From an uncultured bacterium (lineage in GTDB: Bacteria > Bacillota > Clostridia > Oscillospirales > Oscillospiraceae), in NCBI GenBank assembly GCA_948469375.1, contig CAOKLO010000023.1:1-48512 (forward strand): DNA of 48,512 nt, read 5' to 3'. Made by a program: the position numbers and the translations under genes. Shown here piece after piece: positions 9,661 to 18,043 of this stretch. Each line of letters begins with the position of its first letter. The stretch's first letter is position 1. The notes under the pieces are model-generated. The model saw only the letters and a program-made list of their open reading frames with translations, was not told the DNA's origin and did no database searches.

Positions 9661-9896
9661 GGAAATACCTCCCAGGACCTCAGCGCGTTTGCCGGGTCGG
9701 CTCTGATGTGACAGGCAGATTAAATCTACTATAGTTTAACCACTTTTCCCCTGGTTTGTCAATGATTGTTTTGCGGCGCCCTGCGGCGGCGGGTCGGCGA
9801 AGCCCGAGCTTGGGCATAAGGGCGAACAGGACTGCGGGATTGTGGGAATAACACAATTCTGAGGCCCTTTCCGCCGCTTCTTTGGAGGAACCGGAA
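9661..9896. other. intergenic region between divergent genes, no gene seen
   Basis: On the minus strand TTGACA (9757-9762) precedes A/T-rich sequence including TATAGT (9728-9733), but the spacing is too long for a clean promoter; TTAAAC at 9734-9739 is a poor alternative -10. The stretch 9770-9890 is GC-rich and shows no coding or RNA structure that could be supported. Confidence 0.3.
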
Positions 9897-9925
9897 TTGA
9901 CAAATGGAAGCGGTGCGTGTATGAT
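9897..9925 (+). promoter_or_regulatory. strong sigma-A promoter of the degV-fabT operon
   Basis: TTGACA (9897-9902), 17-base spacer, TATGAT (9920-9925). It starts the DegV/MarR operon. The start point would fall inside the first FabT-type box, so binding there should block initiation. Confidence 0.85.
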
Positions 9926-9927
9926 AC

Positions 9928-9940
9928 TTTGAAAGTCAAA
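9928..9940 (+). promoter_or_regulatory. FabT-type operator box 1
   Basis: TTTGA-AAG-TCAAA, an exact match to the TTTGA-N3-TCAAA core known for streptococcal FabT sites. It lies just downstream of the -10 element. A FabT-like regulator is encoded second in the same operon. It is also part of a larger 12-bp inverted repeat (9924-9935 with 9949-9960). Confidence 0.65.
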
Positions 9941-9959
9941 AGATTTGGCTTTCAAAGTA

Positions 9960-9972
9960 TTTGAGAATCAAA
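9960..9972 (+). promoter_or_regulatory. FabT-type operator box 2
   Basis: TTTGA-GAA-TCAAA, the same core as box 1, with centres 32 bases (about three helical turns) apart. Paired, phased boxes suggest binding of two dimers on one DNA face. Confidence 0.65.
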
Positions 9973-9994
9973 CTATCTGTGAGGAGCTGTTAAT

Positions 9995-10840
9995 ATGGTA
10001 CGCATTATCACCGACGGCACCAGCGACATGACCGCCCAGCAGGCGGCGGAGCTGAATATAGACGTCATACCCATGCGGGTTTTCTTTGGCCAGGAGTGCT
10101 TCCTGGACGGGGTGGACATCACCCGGGAGGAATTCTTTGCCCGGCTGGCCTCCAGCGAGGAGCTGCCCACCACCTCCCAGCTGAACCCGGACGATTTTCT
10201 GGAGCTGTTTCAGAAGTACGCCGACCAGGGGGACCAGGTCGTGGGTATTTTCCTGTCCACAGAGCTCAGCGGCACCTGCCAATCCGCCTGCATTGCCCGG
10301 GATATGGTGAAGGGGGGCGAGATCCACATCGTGGATTCCCGCACCGTGACCTTTGCCATGGCTCTGCTGGTGGAGGAGGCGGCACGGATGCGGGATCAGG
10401 GTCTGCCCGCTGCGGAGATCGCCGCTGGGGTGGAAAAGCTGGCCCAGCGGACGAAGCTGCTGGCCATCGTGGACACCCTGACCTATCTGAAAAAGGGCGG
10501 GCGCATCTCCGCCGCCACCGCCGCCGTGGGCGGCCTGCTGGGCATCAAGCCCATTGTAGGGGTGGACAGCCGGGGCACCGTGGAGGCCCTGGGCAAGGCC
10601 CGCTCCATGACTTCCGGCCTGGAATGGATCGCCAAGCATATCCAGAGCGCGCCGGCGGACCCGGCCCGCCCGGTGGCCTACGGCCACTCCAACTCCCCCG
10701 AGCGGGTGCCCGTGTGCATGGAGGCGCTGAAGGACGTGCTGCCCCAGACCCTGCCCGCCATGATGGGCTCCATCGGCGCGGTGATCGGCACTCACGTGGG
10801 CCCCGGGGCGGTGGGCGTGGCCTATATCGCCGCGGAGTAA
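9995..10840 (+). CDS. DegV family fatty-acid-binding protein (FakB-like)
   Basis: A 281-residue two-domain DegV protein. The family binds a fatty acid and presents it to the FakA kinase for phosphorylation and entry into phospholipids. Visible hallmarks are the N-terminal IITDGTSDM, the LPTTSQLNPDDF loop, FLSTELSGTCQSA, and LKKGGRISAATAAVGGLLGIKPI. The ribosome site GAGGAG is well placed. The next gene encodes a FabT-like regulator and the promoter carries FabT-type boxes, which supports a role in use of exogenous fatty acids. The fatty acid bound is unknown; no fakA gene is present in the window. Confidence 0.9.
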   Translation: MVRIITDGTSDMTAQQAAELNIDVIPMRVFFGQECFLDGVDITREEFFARLASSEELPTTSQLNPDDFLELFQKYADQGDQVVGIFLSTELSGTCQSACIARDMVKGGEIHIVDSRTVTFAMALLVEEAARMRDQGLPAAEIAAGVEKLAQRTKLLAIVDTLTYLKKGGRISAATAAVGGLLGIKPIVGVDSRGTVEALGKARSMTSGLEWIAKHIQSAPADPARPVAYGHSNSPERVPVCMEALKDVLPQTLPAMMGSIGAVIGTHVGPGAVGVAYIAAE

Positions 10841-10845
10841 CCGCC

Positions 10846-11307
10846 ATGGGAAACAACCGCTATGCCGGCGAGCTGAACGCCTTTTTGGTGGAGGTGTTCA
10901 ACGATATTCTGAAAACGGAGGAGCTCTATGTCACTGAGAGCTGCGCCGACCTGTCCGTGCGGGAGATGCACATCATCGAGGAGGTGTGCCGGGCGGTGGA
11001 CGAGGGGCGGGACAACCGCTCCTCCGCCATTGCCGCCGCCCAGCACGTGACGGCGGGCACCCTCACCGTGGCGGTGAACCAGCTGGAATCCAAGGGCTAT
11101 CTGGAGCGGGTGCGGGACGGGAGCGACAAGCGCTCGGTCCGGCTGCGCCCCACGGAGAAGGGCCGGGAGGCCGACCGCCGCCACGCCGATTTCCACCGGG
11201 AGCTGGTGGAGGCCACCGTATCAGCCCTGGCGCCGGAGGAGGCGGAGGTGCTGGCCCGGGGGCTGAGCGGCATCGCCGCCTTCATCCGGGAGAAATATCT
11301 GGGCTGA
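10846..11307 (+). CDS. fabT: MarR-family regulator resembling FabT
   Basis: A 153-residue winged-helix regulator starting five bases after the degV stop. The N-terminal helix FLVEVFNDILKTEEL, the segment LSVREMHIIEEV, and the recognition/wing region TAGTLTVAVNQLESKGYLER followed by RDGSDKRSVRLRPTEKG follow the pattern of streptococcal FabT, a repressor of fatty acid synthesis genes that binds DNA with acyl-ACP. The operon promoter has two TTTGA-N3-TCAAA boxes, so autoregulation is likely. No fab genes occur in the window. The ATG lacks a strong ribosome site, consistent with translational coupling to degV. Confidence 0.75.
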   Translation: MGNNRYAGELNAFLVEVFNDILKTEELYVTESCADLSVREMHIIEEVCRAVDEGRDNRSSAIAAAQHVTAGTLTVAVNQLESKGYLERVRDGSDKRSVRLRPTEKGREADRRHADFHRELVEATVSALAPEEAEVLARGLSGIAAFIREKYLG

Positions 11308-11313
11308 AAACGC

Positions 11314-11347
11314 AAAGAACCGGGGCGTAAGCCCCGGCTCTTTTCTT
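11314..11347 (+). terminator. intrinsic terminator of degV-fabT
   Basis: CCGGGGC-GTAA-GCCCCGG stem-loop (11320-11337) followed by CTCTTTTCTT. The next 100 bases to the convergent DUF4317 gene hold nothing else visible. Confidence 0.85.
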
Positions 11348-11446
11348 GAGGATGGAGGATAGAATGAAAAAGAAAGGATATCTCTTGCAAGAATTAGAAT
11401 AAGGGAAAGTCGTTACGAAACTTAGGGGGAAACTGTTACAAAAGTA

Positions 11447-12601
11447 TTAAATCTTTCCGGCGGTCTCAGCTTCGATTTCCACGGCCAGGCCGTTGACCTC
11501 CACGCCCTCTCCGGCGGGGATGAGAATGTACTTGCGGCCCTCCAGCACCCGGGCCTCCACCTGGCCGCTGAGCTCCGGCTTGACGGTGATGGTAATCTCC
11601 CCGGCCTTGATCTGGAACCGCTTGCTGTCGATCAGGTTGGCGGGGTCCATGGCGGCGTCCTCCCCCAGCCGCTGTGTGCAGTAGTCCTGGAAGGCGGCCA
11701 CCCGCTCCTCCTCCACGCCGCATTCCCGCAACATCCCGCCCACGTCGCGGGCGGTGACGGTGAGGGGCTCCGGGTCCTGACTCTCCTTGTGCAGCTCCAT
11801 CCGCTCCCGCATCTGCTCGTGGACGGCCTGGACCAGCTCCATGCTGCATTCCACCCCCAGCGCGTCGGACAGGGCGGACTCAAAGGCCTCCTTTTGCTCC
11901 GGGGCGGACATGGGGGCCTGAGCGCCGAACACTCCCTCAATGAATTCGCCGTGAATAAGCTCCGGTTTGTGGGCGTAGTAAAGAATGTTGTACAGATTGG
12001 CGGCCCGGCCGTCAAAGGCGGGGAAGAGGAAGCCGATTTCCGGGGCCGCGGCCAGCTGCCCGGCGGTCTTCATGTGGAGCACGTTGTCGGCGGGAATGTA
12101 GCCCAGTCCCGGCTTGCCCTCCCGCATGGGACACAGGGCGCACACAAGATAGGAGAACACGGTATCGGAGGAGTCGTCCAGCAAATCGTCGTTTTTGGAG
12201 CGGAAGGGTACGTCATAGGTGTCGTGGGCCAGCAGAATGAGGTAGTTTTCCTCATCCATGTCCACGTTCTGGATGACTTTTTCAAAGAAGTGACGGCGAA
12301 GAGCCGGGTCCTTCAGCTTGGAGTCCCGCAGGTCCCGCAGCAGCTTGTGCTCCTCGCCCTCGGCTACCTGCCGGGTGGTGAAGCCCACGTCGATGAGATT
12401 GCGGCCCAGAGAGCCGGACAGGGCCTTTTTCAGCAGCCCCAGGCAACCCTCCATATCGTCCTCGCTGAGCAGGGCCAGGGACTGGTCCACCTCGCCGATG
12501 ATCTCCTTGGCGGCGCCCACGTAGCAGCCGTATACGTGGCTGATGGCGTTTTTATGGGGGCGGAAGCGGCGGCGCAGCTCGCCCAGCTCTTTTGTGTTCA
12601 T
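11447..12601 (-). CDS. DUF4317 domain-containing protein
   Basis: A 384-residue soluble protein of the DUF4317 family, common in Clostridia and without a known function. Recognisable features are the N-terminal LRRRFRPHKNAISHVYGCYV and the central LILLAHDTYDVPFRSKND, followed by VFSYLVCALCP. The length is typical. It has no signal peptide or membrane segment, so a cytoplasmic location is expected. It appears monocistronic, with its own intergenic regions on both sides. Confidence 0.85.
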   Translation of the reverse strand: MNTKELGELRRRFRPHKNAISHVYGCYVGAAKEIIGEVDQSLALLSEDDMEGCLGLLKKALSGSLGRNLIDVGFTTRQVAEGEEHKLLRDLRDSKLKDPALRRHFFEKVIQNVDMDEENYLILLAHDTYDVPFRSKNDDLLDDSSDTVFSYLVCALCPMREGKPGLGYIPADNVLHMKTAGQLAAAPEIGFLFPAFDGRAANLYNILYYAHKPELIHGEFIEGVFGAQAPMSAPEQKEAFESALSDALGVECSMELVQAVHEQMRERMELHKESQDPEPLTVTARDVGGMLRECGVEEERVAAFQDYCTQRLGEDAAMDPANLIDSKRFQIKAGEITITVKPELSGQVEARVLEGRKYILIPAGEGVEVNGLAVEIEAETAGKI

Positions 12602-12705
12602 GGGATATCCCTCGCTTGTCGTAGATTGCCCGCCAGTGGGGCGGTGAAACCTATCTTAGCACATTTCAGCAGCTTTGTCACGCCCAATCGGCCGTGCGCT
12701 TTGTG

Positions 12706-12734
12706 TTGCAATTTTCCTTTGCATACGGTATAAT
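12706..12734 (+). promoter_or_regulatory. sigma-A promoter of the DUF975 gene
   Basis: TTGCAA (12706-12711), 17-base spacer, TATAAT (12729-12734), 50 bases before the start codon, with AAAGGAGG as ribosome site. Confidence 0.8.
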
Positions 12735-12784
12735 GGCAGAGAGAAAATGGGGCGGTTTGGTCCCAGGGAAAAGGAGGTTTTTCG

Positions 12785-13921
12785 ATGGAATTCGACCGTG
12801 CGCAGCTGAAGTGGAATGTGAAGCTGTCTATGAAGAACACCAGGCCCAGTCCTATCCTGGTGACGCTGCTGTTCAGTGTCGTTGTTTCGGTGGGCACCTG
12901 GCTGATTAACACGGTTCTGGGCTGGCTGCTCACCGGAGGTATGGGCAGGATTTCTGATACAGTTTTGATTTACATGCAGCAGGGCTATGAGATGCAGCAG
13001 GCCATGTACATCGCCATGCTGGAGCTGTTCCGCCGGGGGCCGGGAGCTGTGTTCAGCGTGGTCATGGGGGGATTGACGCTGTCCGTCATCGTCGCCCTGT
13101 GGCAGAGCGCCATGGGCGTGGGCTATAAGGATTACTGCCTGTCCATGGTCCGCGGCGACAATCCCCCGATGGGCAGAATATTCAACGCCCTGCCCCGTCT
13201 AGGCCAGGTGCTGGTCACGCGTGTTCTCACGGGGATTTTTGAGGCGCTGTGGTCGCTGCTGGTGCTGGCGGGCTGCTGCGTGGTGTTTGTTGCGGCCGTC
13301 GCCCTGGATATGCCGTTTATCAGCCCGCTGCTGCTTTTTCTTGACTGGATTCTGATGGCTCTGGGCGTCGCTTGGCTGACCATGCGCTATGCGCTGGTGG
13401 ACTATGTGCTGTTGGACAAGGGCCTGTCCGGTATGGAGGCTATCCGGGAGAGCAAGCGGATGATGCAGGGCAACATTGGCAGAGGGTTTATGCTCCAGCT
13501 GTCCTTCTTTGGCTGGGGACTTCTGATTATGGCAATCGGAGGTACCGGCGTCCTGGTGCCGCTGGCGGTGATTTTGTCCCAGTTGGGGGGATACGGCATG
13601 TCCATGAATATGGACGGACTGCTGGCCGCCGCAGGGGTGTCGCTGCTTATTGCCGCCGCCGCATCCATTGTGGTTACGGTGCTCATACTGTGGCTTCAGC
13701 CCTATGTCAACGGCTGCTGGGCCAGCTTTTACGACTGGGCCAAGGGCACGCCTGCCGGGTCCGGCGGCGGGGCCGGCTATGGCGGCGGCTGGAGCGGGCC
13801 CGGCGACTACACCTGGTCCTCGGGCTCGAGCTCCAGGGGCACGGGCATGGGCCCCGGTTCCGGAAACGGAGGGCCCTCCACCCACAATCCCCCCAAGCCC
13901 AGGGACGACCCCTGGAACTGA
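12785..13921 (+). CDS. DUF975 family membrane protein with Gly-rich tail
   Basis: A 378-residue polytopic membrane protein. The pattern matches DUF975: GVGYKDYCLSMVRGD, then IFEALWSLLVL, LLDKGLSGMEAIRESKRMMQ, GFMLQLSFFGWGLL, and a final LWLQPYVNGCWASFYDW. About six membrane helices are visible. After residue 320 the protein continues into an unusual glycine, serine and proline-rich tail of some 55 residues that is not part of the family core. The family has no defined function. The gene is followed by icd after 68 bases and could be co-transcribed with it. Confidence 0.8.
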   Translation: MEFDRAQLKWNVKLSMKNTRPSPILVTLLFSVVVSVGTWLINTVLGWLLTGGMGRISDTVLIYMQQGYEMQQAMYIAMLELFRRGPGAVFSVVMGGLTLSVIVALWQSAMGVGYKDYCLSMVRGDNPPMGRIFNALPRLGQVLVTRVLTGIFEALWSLLVLAGCCVVFVAAVALDMPFISPLLLFLDWILMALGVAWLTMRYALVDYVLLDKGLSGMEAIRESKRMMQGNIGRGFMLQLSFFGWGLLIMAIGGTGVLVPLAVILSQLGGYGMSMNMDGLLAAAGVSLLIAAAASIVVTVLILWLQPYVNGCWASFYDWAKGTPAGSGGGAGYGGGWSGPGDYTWSSGSSSRGTGMGPGSGNGGPSTHNPPKPRDDPWN

Positions 13922-13989
13922 GTGAAGCGGACCAAAAGGCGGGGACGGTTTTCCGCCCCTGCCTTTACTTTGAAAAGGAGCGATCATCC

Positions 13990-15189
13990 ATGGACAAACT
14001 GCAAATGAAAACCCCTCTGGTGGAGATGGACGGCGACGAGATGACCCGTATTCTCTGGCAGCAGATCAAAGAGGAGCTGCTGGAGCCCTACATCGACCTG
14101 AAAACCGAGTATTACGACCTGGGCCTGCCCCAGCGGGAGCGCACCGGCGATCAGGTGACCATCGACGCCGCCGAGGCGAACAAAGAATACGGCGTGGCGG
14201 TGAAGTGCGCCACCATCACCCCCAACGCCCAGCGGGTGGAGGAGTACAAGCTGTCCCAGATGTGGAAGTCCCCCAACGGCACCATCCGGGCCATTCTGGA
14301 CGGCACCGTATTCCGGGCCCCCATCATGGTCAAGGGGCTGAATCCGGTGGTGAAGAACTGGCAGGCCCCCATCACCATCGCCCGCCACGCCTTCGGCGAT
14401 GTGTATAAAGCCGCCGAGTACAAGGTGCCCGGCCCCGGCACGGCGGAGCTGGTGTTCACCGGCGCGGACGGCAAGGAGACCCGGCAGACCATCAATGAGT
14501 TCGACGGTCCCGGCGTCATCCAGGGACAGTTCAACGTGAACAAGTCCATTACGTCCTTTGCCCATTCCTGTTTCAAGTTCGCGCTGGACACCAGGCAGGA
14601 TTTGTGGTTTTCCACTAAGGATACCATCTCCAAGCAGTACGACCACACCTTCAAGGACGTCTTCGCGGAGATATACGAAGAGGAATATCGGGAGAAATTT
14701 GAACAGGCAGGAATCACCTATTTTTATACCCTCATTGACGACGCGGTGGCCCGCGTGATCCGCTCCAAGGGCGGCTTCATCTGGGCCTGTAAGAACTATG
14801 ACGGCGACGTGATGAGCGACATGGTGTCCACCGCCTTTGGCTCCCTGGCTATGATGACCTCCGTGCTGGTGTCCCCCGAGGGCAATTACGAATACGAGGC
14901 CGCCCACGGCACCGTCACCCAGCACTATTACCGCCACCTGAAGGGGGAAGAGGTGTCCACCAACCCCATGGCCACCCTGTTTGCCTGGACGGGCGCCTTG
15001 GCCAAGCGGGGTGAACTGGACGGCCTGCCTGAGCTCACCGCCTTTGCCAAGAAGCTGGAGAAAGCCGCCGTTGACACCATTGAGAGCGGCGTTATGACCG
15101 GGGACCTGGTGGGCCTGTGGGAAGGCGAGGCCAAGGCGCAGAAGGTGACGGGACTGGAGTTCCTGCGGGCCATCCGCTCGAGGTTGTAG
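13990..15189 (+). CDS. icd: NADP-dependent isocitrate dehydrogenase
   Basis: A 399-residue enzyme converting isocitrate to 2-oxoglutarate with NADPH formation. The sequence is of the eukaryote-like IDH type: EMDGDEMTRILW near the start, the substrate segment SPNGTIRAILDGTVFRAPI, YTLIDDAVARVIRSKGGFIW with the catalytic Tyr/Asp region, YDGDVMSDMVSTAFGS, and EAAHGTVTQHYY. The start ATG at 13990 follows AAAGGAG. In fermentative gut Clostridia this enzyme usually supplies 2-oxoglutarate for glutamate synthesis; that role is inferred. No citrate synthase or aconitase is nearby. Confidence 0.95.
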   Translation: MDKLQMKTPLVEMDGDEMTRILWQQIKEELLEPYIDLKTEYYDLGLPQRERTGDQVTIDAAEANKEYGVAVKCATITPNAQRVEEYKLSQMWKSPNGTIRAILDGTVFRAPIMVKGLNPVVKNWQAPITIARHAFGDVYKAAEYKVPGPGTAELVFTGADGKETRQTINEFDGPGVIQGQFNVNKSITSFAHSCFKFALDTRQDLWFSTKDTISKQYDHTFKDVFAEIYEEEYREKFEQAGITYFYTLIDDAVARVIRSKGGFIWACKNYDGDVMSDMVSTAFGSLAMMTSVLVSPEGNYEYEAAHGTVTQHYYRHLKGEEVSTNPMATLFAWTGALAKRGELDGLPELTAFAKKLEKAAVDTIESGVMTGDLVGLWEGEAKAQKVTGLEFLRAIRSRL

Positions 15190-15307
15190 GCCGTTCCTGC
15201 TTCTTGTAAGAAAAAGGAACTAAAATAGAACTTTTGGTTCGTGACGAGTGTTTCACTGAGCTTTTCGGCTGACGCTCGTCAACGAGAAGTACCAGGAGGG
15301 GTATGAT

Positions 15308-16024
15308 ATGATCTATTTCTTGACCAGCAGCCCTTGTTTGCCGGATTCTCCGGCGCTGAATCCGGCCAACGGCTTTGTGGAAGAGCTGAGGATGGCCCTG
15401 CCCGAGGCCTGTTCTGCCTTGTTCATCTGCTCCGACCCGGACCAGCCCTCCCTGACCTATGGCTTTGCGGAGGATATGCGGGACAGCTTCGCTCAAATCG
15501 GCGTGAGGCTTACGGATGCGGCTGTGCTGGAGCGGGAAAATCAGGACCGGTGCGCCGAGCTGGTTTCCAACGCGGACTTAATTTTCTTGTGCGGCGGCCA
15601 TGTGCCCACTCAAAACCGGTTTTTTCAAGATATCTTCCTGCGAGACTGCCTCACGAATTTTTGCGGTGTGATTATAGGCGTCAGCGCGGGCAGCATGAAC
15701 GCCGCCGACCTGGTTTACGCCCAGCCGGAGGAGCCGGGGGAGGCCGTTGACCCGGATTATCAGCGGTTTTTGCGGGGACTGGGGCTAACGGAGCGCATGA
15801 CGGTTCCGCACTACAATCAGGATAGGGATTGGCTTCTGGACGGAATGCGGCTGTATGAGGATATCACCTACACCGACAGCATGGGGCATCAGTTCTATGT
15901 GCTGGTGGACGGCAGCTACATTCTGGGCCGGGATGGTCGAGAGGAGCTGCGGGGTGAGGCATATCTCATCGAAAATGGTTCGATCCGGCAGGTCGGCTGG
16001 GAAGGAGACATAATCCTGTTGTAA
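15308..16024 (+). CDS. peptidase E-like (family S51) protein
   Basis: A 238-residue class I glutamine-amidotransferase-like fold protein. The nucleophile elbow GVSAGSMN places Ser126 at the active site, and LIFLCGGHVPTQNRFF is the family's substrate-side segment. VPHYNQDRDW resembles the histidine-bearing region of Asp-specific dipeptidase PepE. The RBS is AGGAGG. The upstream 118-base spacer contains a GACGAG/CTCGTC dyad of unknown role. A dipeptidase specific for N-terminal Asp is the family's known activity; the exact substrate here is not certain. Confidence 0.82.
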   Translation: MIYFLTSSPCLPDSPALNPANGFVEELRMALPEACSALFICSDPDQPSLTYGFAEDMRDSFAQIGVRLTDAAVLERENQDRCAELVSNADLIFLCGGHVPTQNRFFQDIFLRDCLTNFCGVIIGVSAGSMNAADLVYAQPEEPGEAVDPDYQRFLRGLGLTERMTVPHYNQDRDWLLDGMRLYEDITYTDSMGHQFYVLVDGSYILGRDGREELRGEAYLIENGSIRQVGWEGDIILL

Positions 16025-16030
16025 AGAAAT

Positions 16031-16064
16031 CCCCGCGCCGCTGAAAAGCGGCGCGGGGGTTTTC
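16031..16064. terminator. bidirectional intrinsic terminator
   Basis: CCCCGCGCCGCT-GAAA-AGCGGCGCGGGG followed by GTTTTC on the plus strand and an A-rich flank (AAAGAAAT) upstream that gives T-rich sequence on the minus strand. It separates the convergent peptidase E and DUF4358 genes. Confidence 0.88.
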
Positions 16065-16075
16065 ATGCTCTGAGC

Positions 16076-16579
16076 TCAGCTGGTCTGAAAAAACTTCTGG
16101 AATTCGTTCTGTACCAGCCCGTTTTTCTTGGAGACGATCAGGACCACGTACCGCCCTTCACTGGTGATTACCGCCCCCTCCGTCAGGGGGACCTGCTCCG
16201 GGTCGTACTCTTCAAAGGTGCCCTGCCGGGCCTCTACGTGCCGGTGCAGGGACTCCATCAGGGCGGCGGCGTCCGCCTTGTCCTTCAGCTTCACCACCGC
16301 CATCTCCTCCGCGGTCCCCGCGTCGGCATAGGTGTAGCAGTACCCCTCCACCTTGCCGTAGTCCAGGTCGGACAGGTAGAAGAAATTGTCCTTGGCCTCG
16401 GCGTCGGCGCTGGAGCGGGTCACCATCTCAGGCAGGGTGGTGTCCGCCGCGGCCATGGCCTGGAGGATCTCCGCCGGGTCCAGGTCCGGCCCGCCGCTGT
16501 CCTTGGGGCCGCAGGCGGCGCAGCCCGCCAGCGTCAGCGCCGCCAGGGCGAGGCAGATCGCCCGTTTCAAATGTTTCAT
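16076..16579 (-). CDS. DUF4358 lipoprotein
   Basis: A 167-residue predicted lipoprotein with signal MKHLKRAICLALAALTLAGC; the lipobox LAGC puts the lipidated cysteine at residue 20. The remaining sequence fits DUF4358 (DNFFYLSDLDYGKVEGYCYT; GRYVVLIVSKKN), a family of small secreted Clostridial lipoproteins without known function. It starts 15 bases after the transglutaminase gene on the same strand, so the two form an operon and probably act together at the outer face of the membrane. Confidence 0.82.
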   Translation of the reverse strand: MKHLKRAICLALAALTLAGCAACGPKDSGGPDLDPAEILQAMAAADTTLPEMVTRSSADAEAKDNFFYLSDLDYGKVEGYCYTYADAGTAEEMAVVKLKDKADAAALMESLHRHVEARQGTFEEYDPEQVPLTEGAVITSEGRYVVLIVSKKNGLVQNEFQKFFQTS

Positions 16580-16594
16580 GTGCTTCCCTCCTTG

Positions 16595-17872
16595 TCAGCG
16601 CAGCTCTACGCTGCCGCCGCCGTCCCAGGTGTTGACCACGGTGCCGTCCGGATTAGTGACGACCTCGACGGGACCATCGGCTCCGCTGACGATGTCGTCG
16701 ATGGGGTAGTCGCCGCCCTCCGGATCGCCGCCCAGCATGGCCGGGTCGAGGCCAAAGACCTCAGCCACCTGCTTGATGATCTCCTTCGCCTCGGGGGAGT
16801 CCATATCGATGCCGGTCTCCTCCTCGGAATCGTGGCTCTCCAGCAGCAGGCCCAGGATGTAGTCGTCCTCCCGGTCGCTGGGATACCAGGCGGCCCCGAA
16901 GTAGTAGCTCCCGCCGTCCTCCAGCATCCCGCCGCTGAGCACCGTGTCCAGGATGTTCACCAGGAAGTCCGCCTTGCCCATGTCCTCGTCGGACAGGGGC
17001 TGCTTGAACTTATAGAATAGGGTGGTGCTCTTGCCGTCCAGGGCCTCGAGCATGGCGGCGGGGATGTCCATGAGGCCGTCCACTTCCACCGCGTTCTGCA
17101 CGGCGGGGGAGTACTTCACGCTCTTGGCCTCGGGCAGGGCGGACTCGTCCCAGTTGTGGCCGTTCCGGGCGGTCTGGTCGGTCATGTTGAAGTTGCCGTA
17201 CAGCACCCCGTGGGCGTCGCTGTAGATGTCCACGTGATACCAGCCGTCCTCCAGCTTCACCAGGTCCCAGGAGTGGTACTCGTTGTGGACGATGCGGCAG
17301 TCCATACCCAGCATGTTCATGAACAGCCGGAAGGTGGTGGCGTAGCCCACGCACACCGCCCCCTTGGAGATCAGCACGTCGTGGGGGGTGAAGGCGGAGC
17401 GGTCCATCCCCGGGCGGCTGATGACGCCGCCCCGGCCGTGGCCGATGTTCTTCACCATCCACTTGTAGACGGCCTCCTCCTTCTCGTAGTCGCTCATGCC
17501 GTCCTCTACGACCTCGTCCAGCACTTCCTTGGCCATCTTCAGCGTCTCCTTGTCCTCCTCGCTGAGCTGGCTGTCATCGCCGCTCTTGTAGGCGTCGGAG
17601 ATGTGGGTGGTGGAGCGGATTTCATATTCCCCGCCCACCTTGTAGCCGTCCTCGATGTATTCGTTTTCCTTCTTTTCCGACTCGGCGATACGCTCATACA
17701 TATAGTCTATAAAATCGGCGGTTTTTTGATTTGGGACAACGGCCTGATAGATGTTCAGGCCCAGGCTGGCCGCCAGACACCCGCCAAAGACAACGCCGGC
17801 GATGATTTTGGCCGCCTTGCCGCCCTTTTTGGACTGCTTAGCTTCATTGGCTTCGTTGATCTCAGTGCTCAT
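16595..17872 (-). CDS. membrane-anchored transglutaminase-like protein
   Basis: A 425-residue protein with a short cytoplasmic N-terminus, one membrane helix (about residues 22-48) and an extracellular transglutaminase-like domain. The papain-like triad is visible: Cys174 in KGAVCVGYATTF, His200 in NEYHSW and Asp215 in WYHVDIY. The start at 17872 was chosen because TGGAGGA lies at a good distance; an ATG six codons earlier overlaps that site. The C-terminal third is acidic and unlike known domains. Bacterial members act as proteases or cross-linking enzymes at the cell wall; the specific role is unknown. Confidence 0.85.
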   Translation of the reverse strand: MSTEINEANEAKQSKKGGKAAKIIAGVVFGGCLAASLGLNIYQAVVPNQKTADFIDYMYERIAESEKKENEYIEDGYKVGGEYEIRSTTHISDAYKSGDDSQLSEEDKETLKMAKEVLDEVVEDGMSDYEKEEAVYKWMVKNIGHGRGGVISRPGMDRSAFTPHDVLISKGAVCVGYATTFRLFMNMLGMDCRIVHNEYHSWDLVKLEDGWYHVDIYSDAHGVLYGNFNMTDQTARNGHNWDESALPEAKSVKYSPAVQNAVEVDGLMDIPAAMLEALDGKSTTLFYKFKQPLSDEDMGKADFLVNILDTVLSGGMLEDGGSYYFGAAWYPSDREDDYILGLLLESHDSEEETGIDMDSPEAKEIIKQVAEVFGLDPAMLGGDPEGGDYPIDDIVSGADGPVEVVTNPDGTVVNTWDGGGSVELR

Positions 17873-17911
17873 GATTTCAGAGTCCTCCATTCCATCAAAA
17901 ATAACAGGGAT

Positions 17912-17940
17912 AGGATACCATAGGTTTATGAACGATTCAA
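17912..17940 (-). promoter_or_regulatory. promoter of the transglutaminase-DUF4358 operon
   Basis: On the minus strand TTGAAT (17935-17940) and TATCCT (17912-17917) are spaced by 17 bases, about 40 bases before the start codon. Confidence 0.65.
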
Positions 17941-18011
17941 TATTTTAAACCTTAAAATCGGCTTAAGAACTGGTATCAAAGCTGTAACAAAGGTGGAAAA
18001 AGGGTTACAAG

Positions 18012-18039
18012 CAGGGCGGCGGGAATTCCCGCCGCCCTG
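18012..18039 (-). terminator. 28-nt perfect palindrome terminating the clp transcript
   Basis: The 28 bases form a perfect palindrome centred on GAATTC (CAGGGCGGCGGGAA and its complement). On the minus strand it is followed by CTTGTAACCCTTTTTCC, consistent with an intrinsic terminator just after the Clp ATPase stop codon. Confidence 0.8.
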
Positions 18040-18043
18040 GCTG

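Noticed and set aside
10096-10845. Long upstream extension of the MarR gene
   Set aside because: It overlaps degV in another frame, and the family-like N-terminus starts at 10846.
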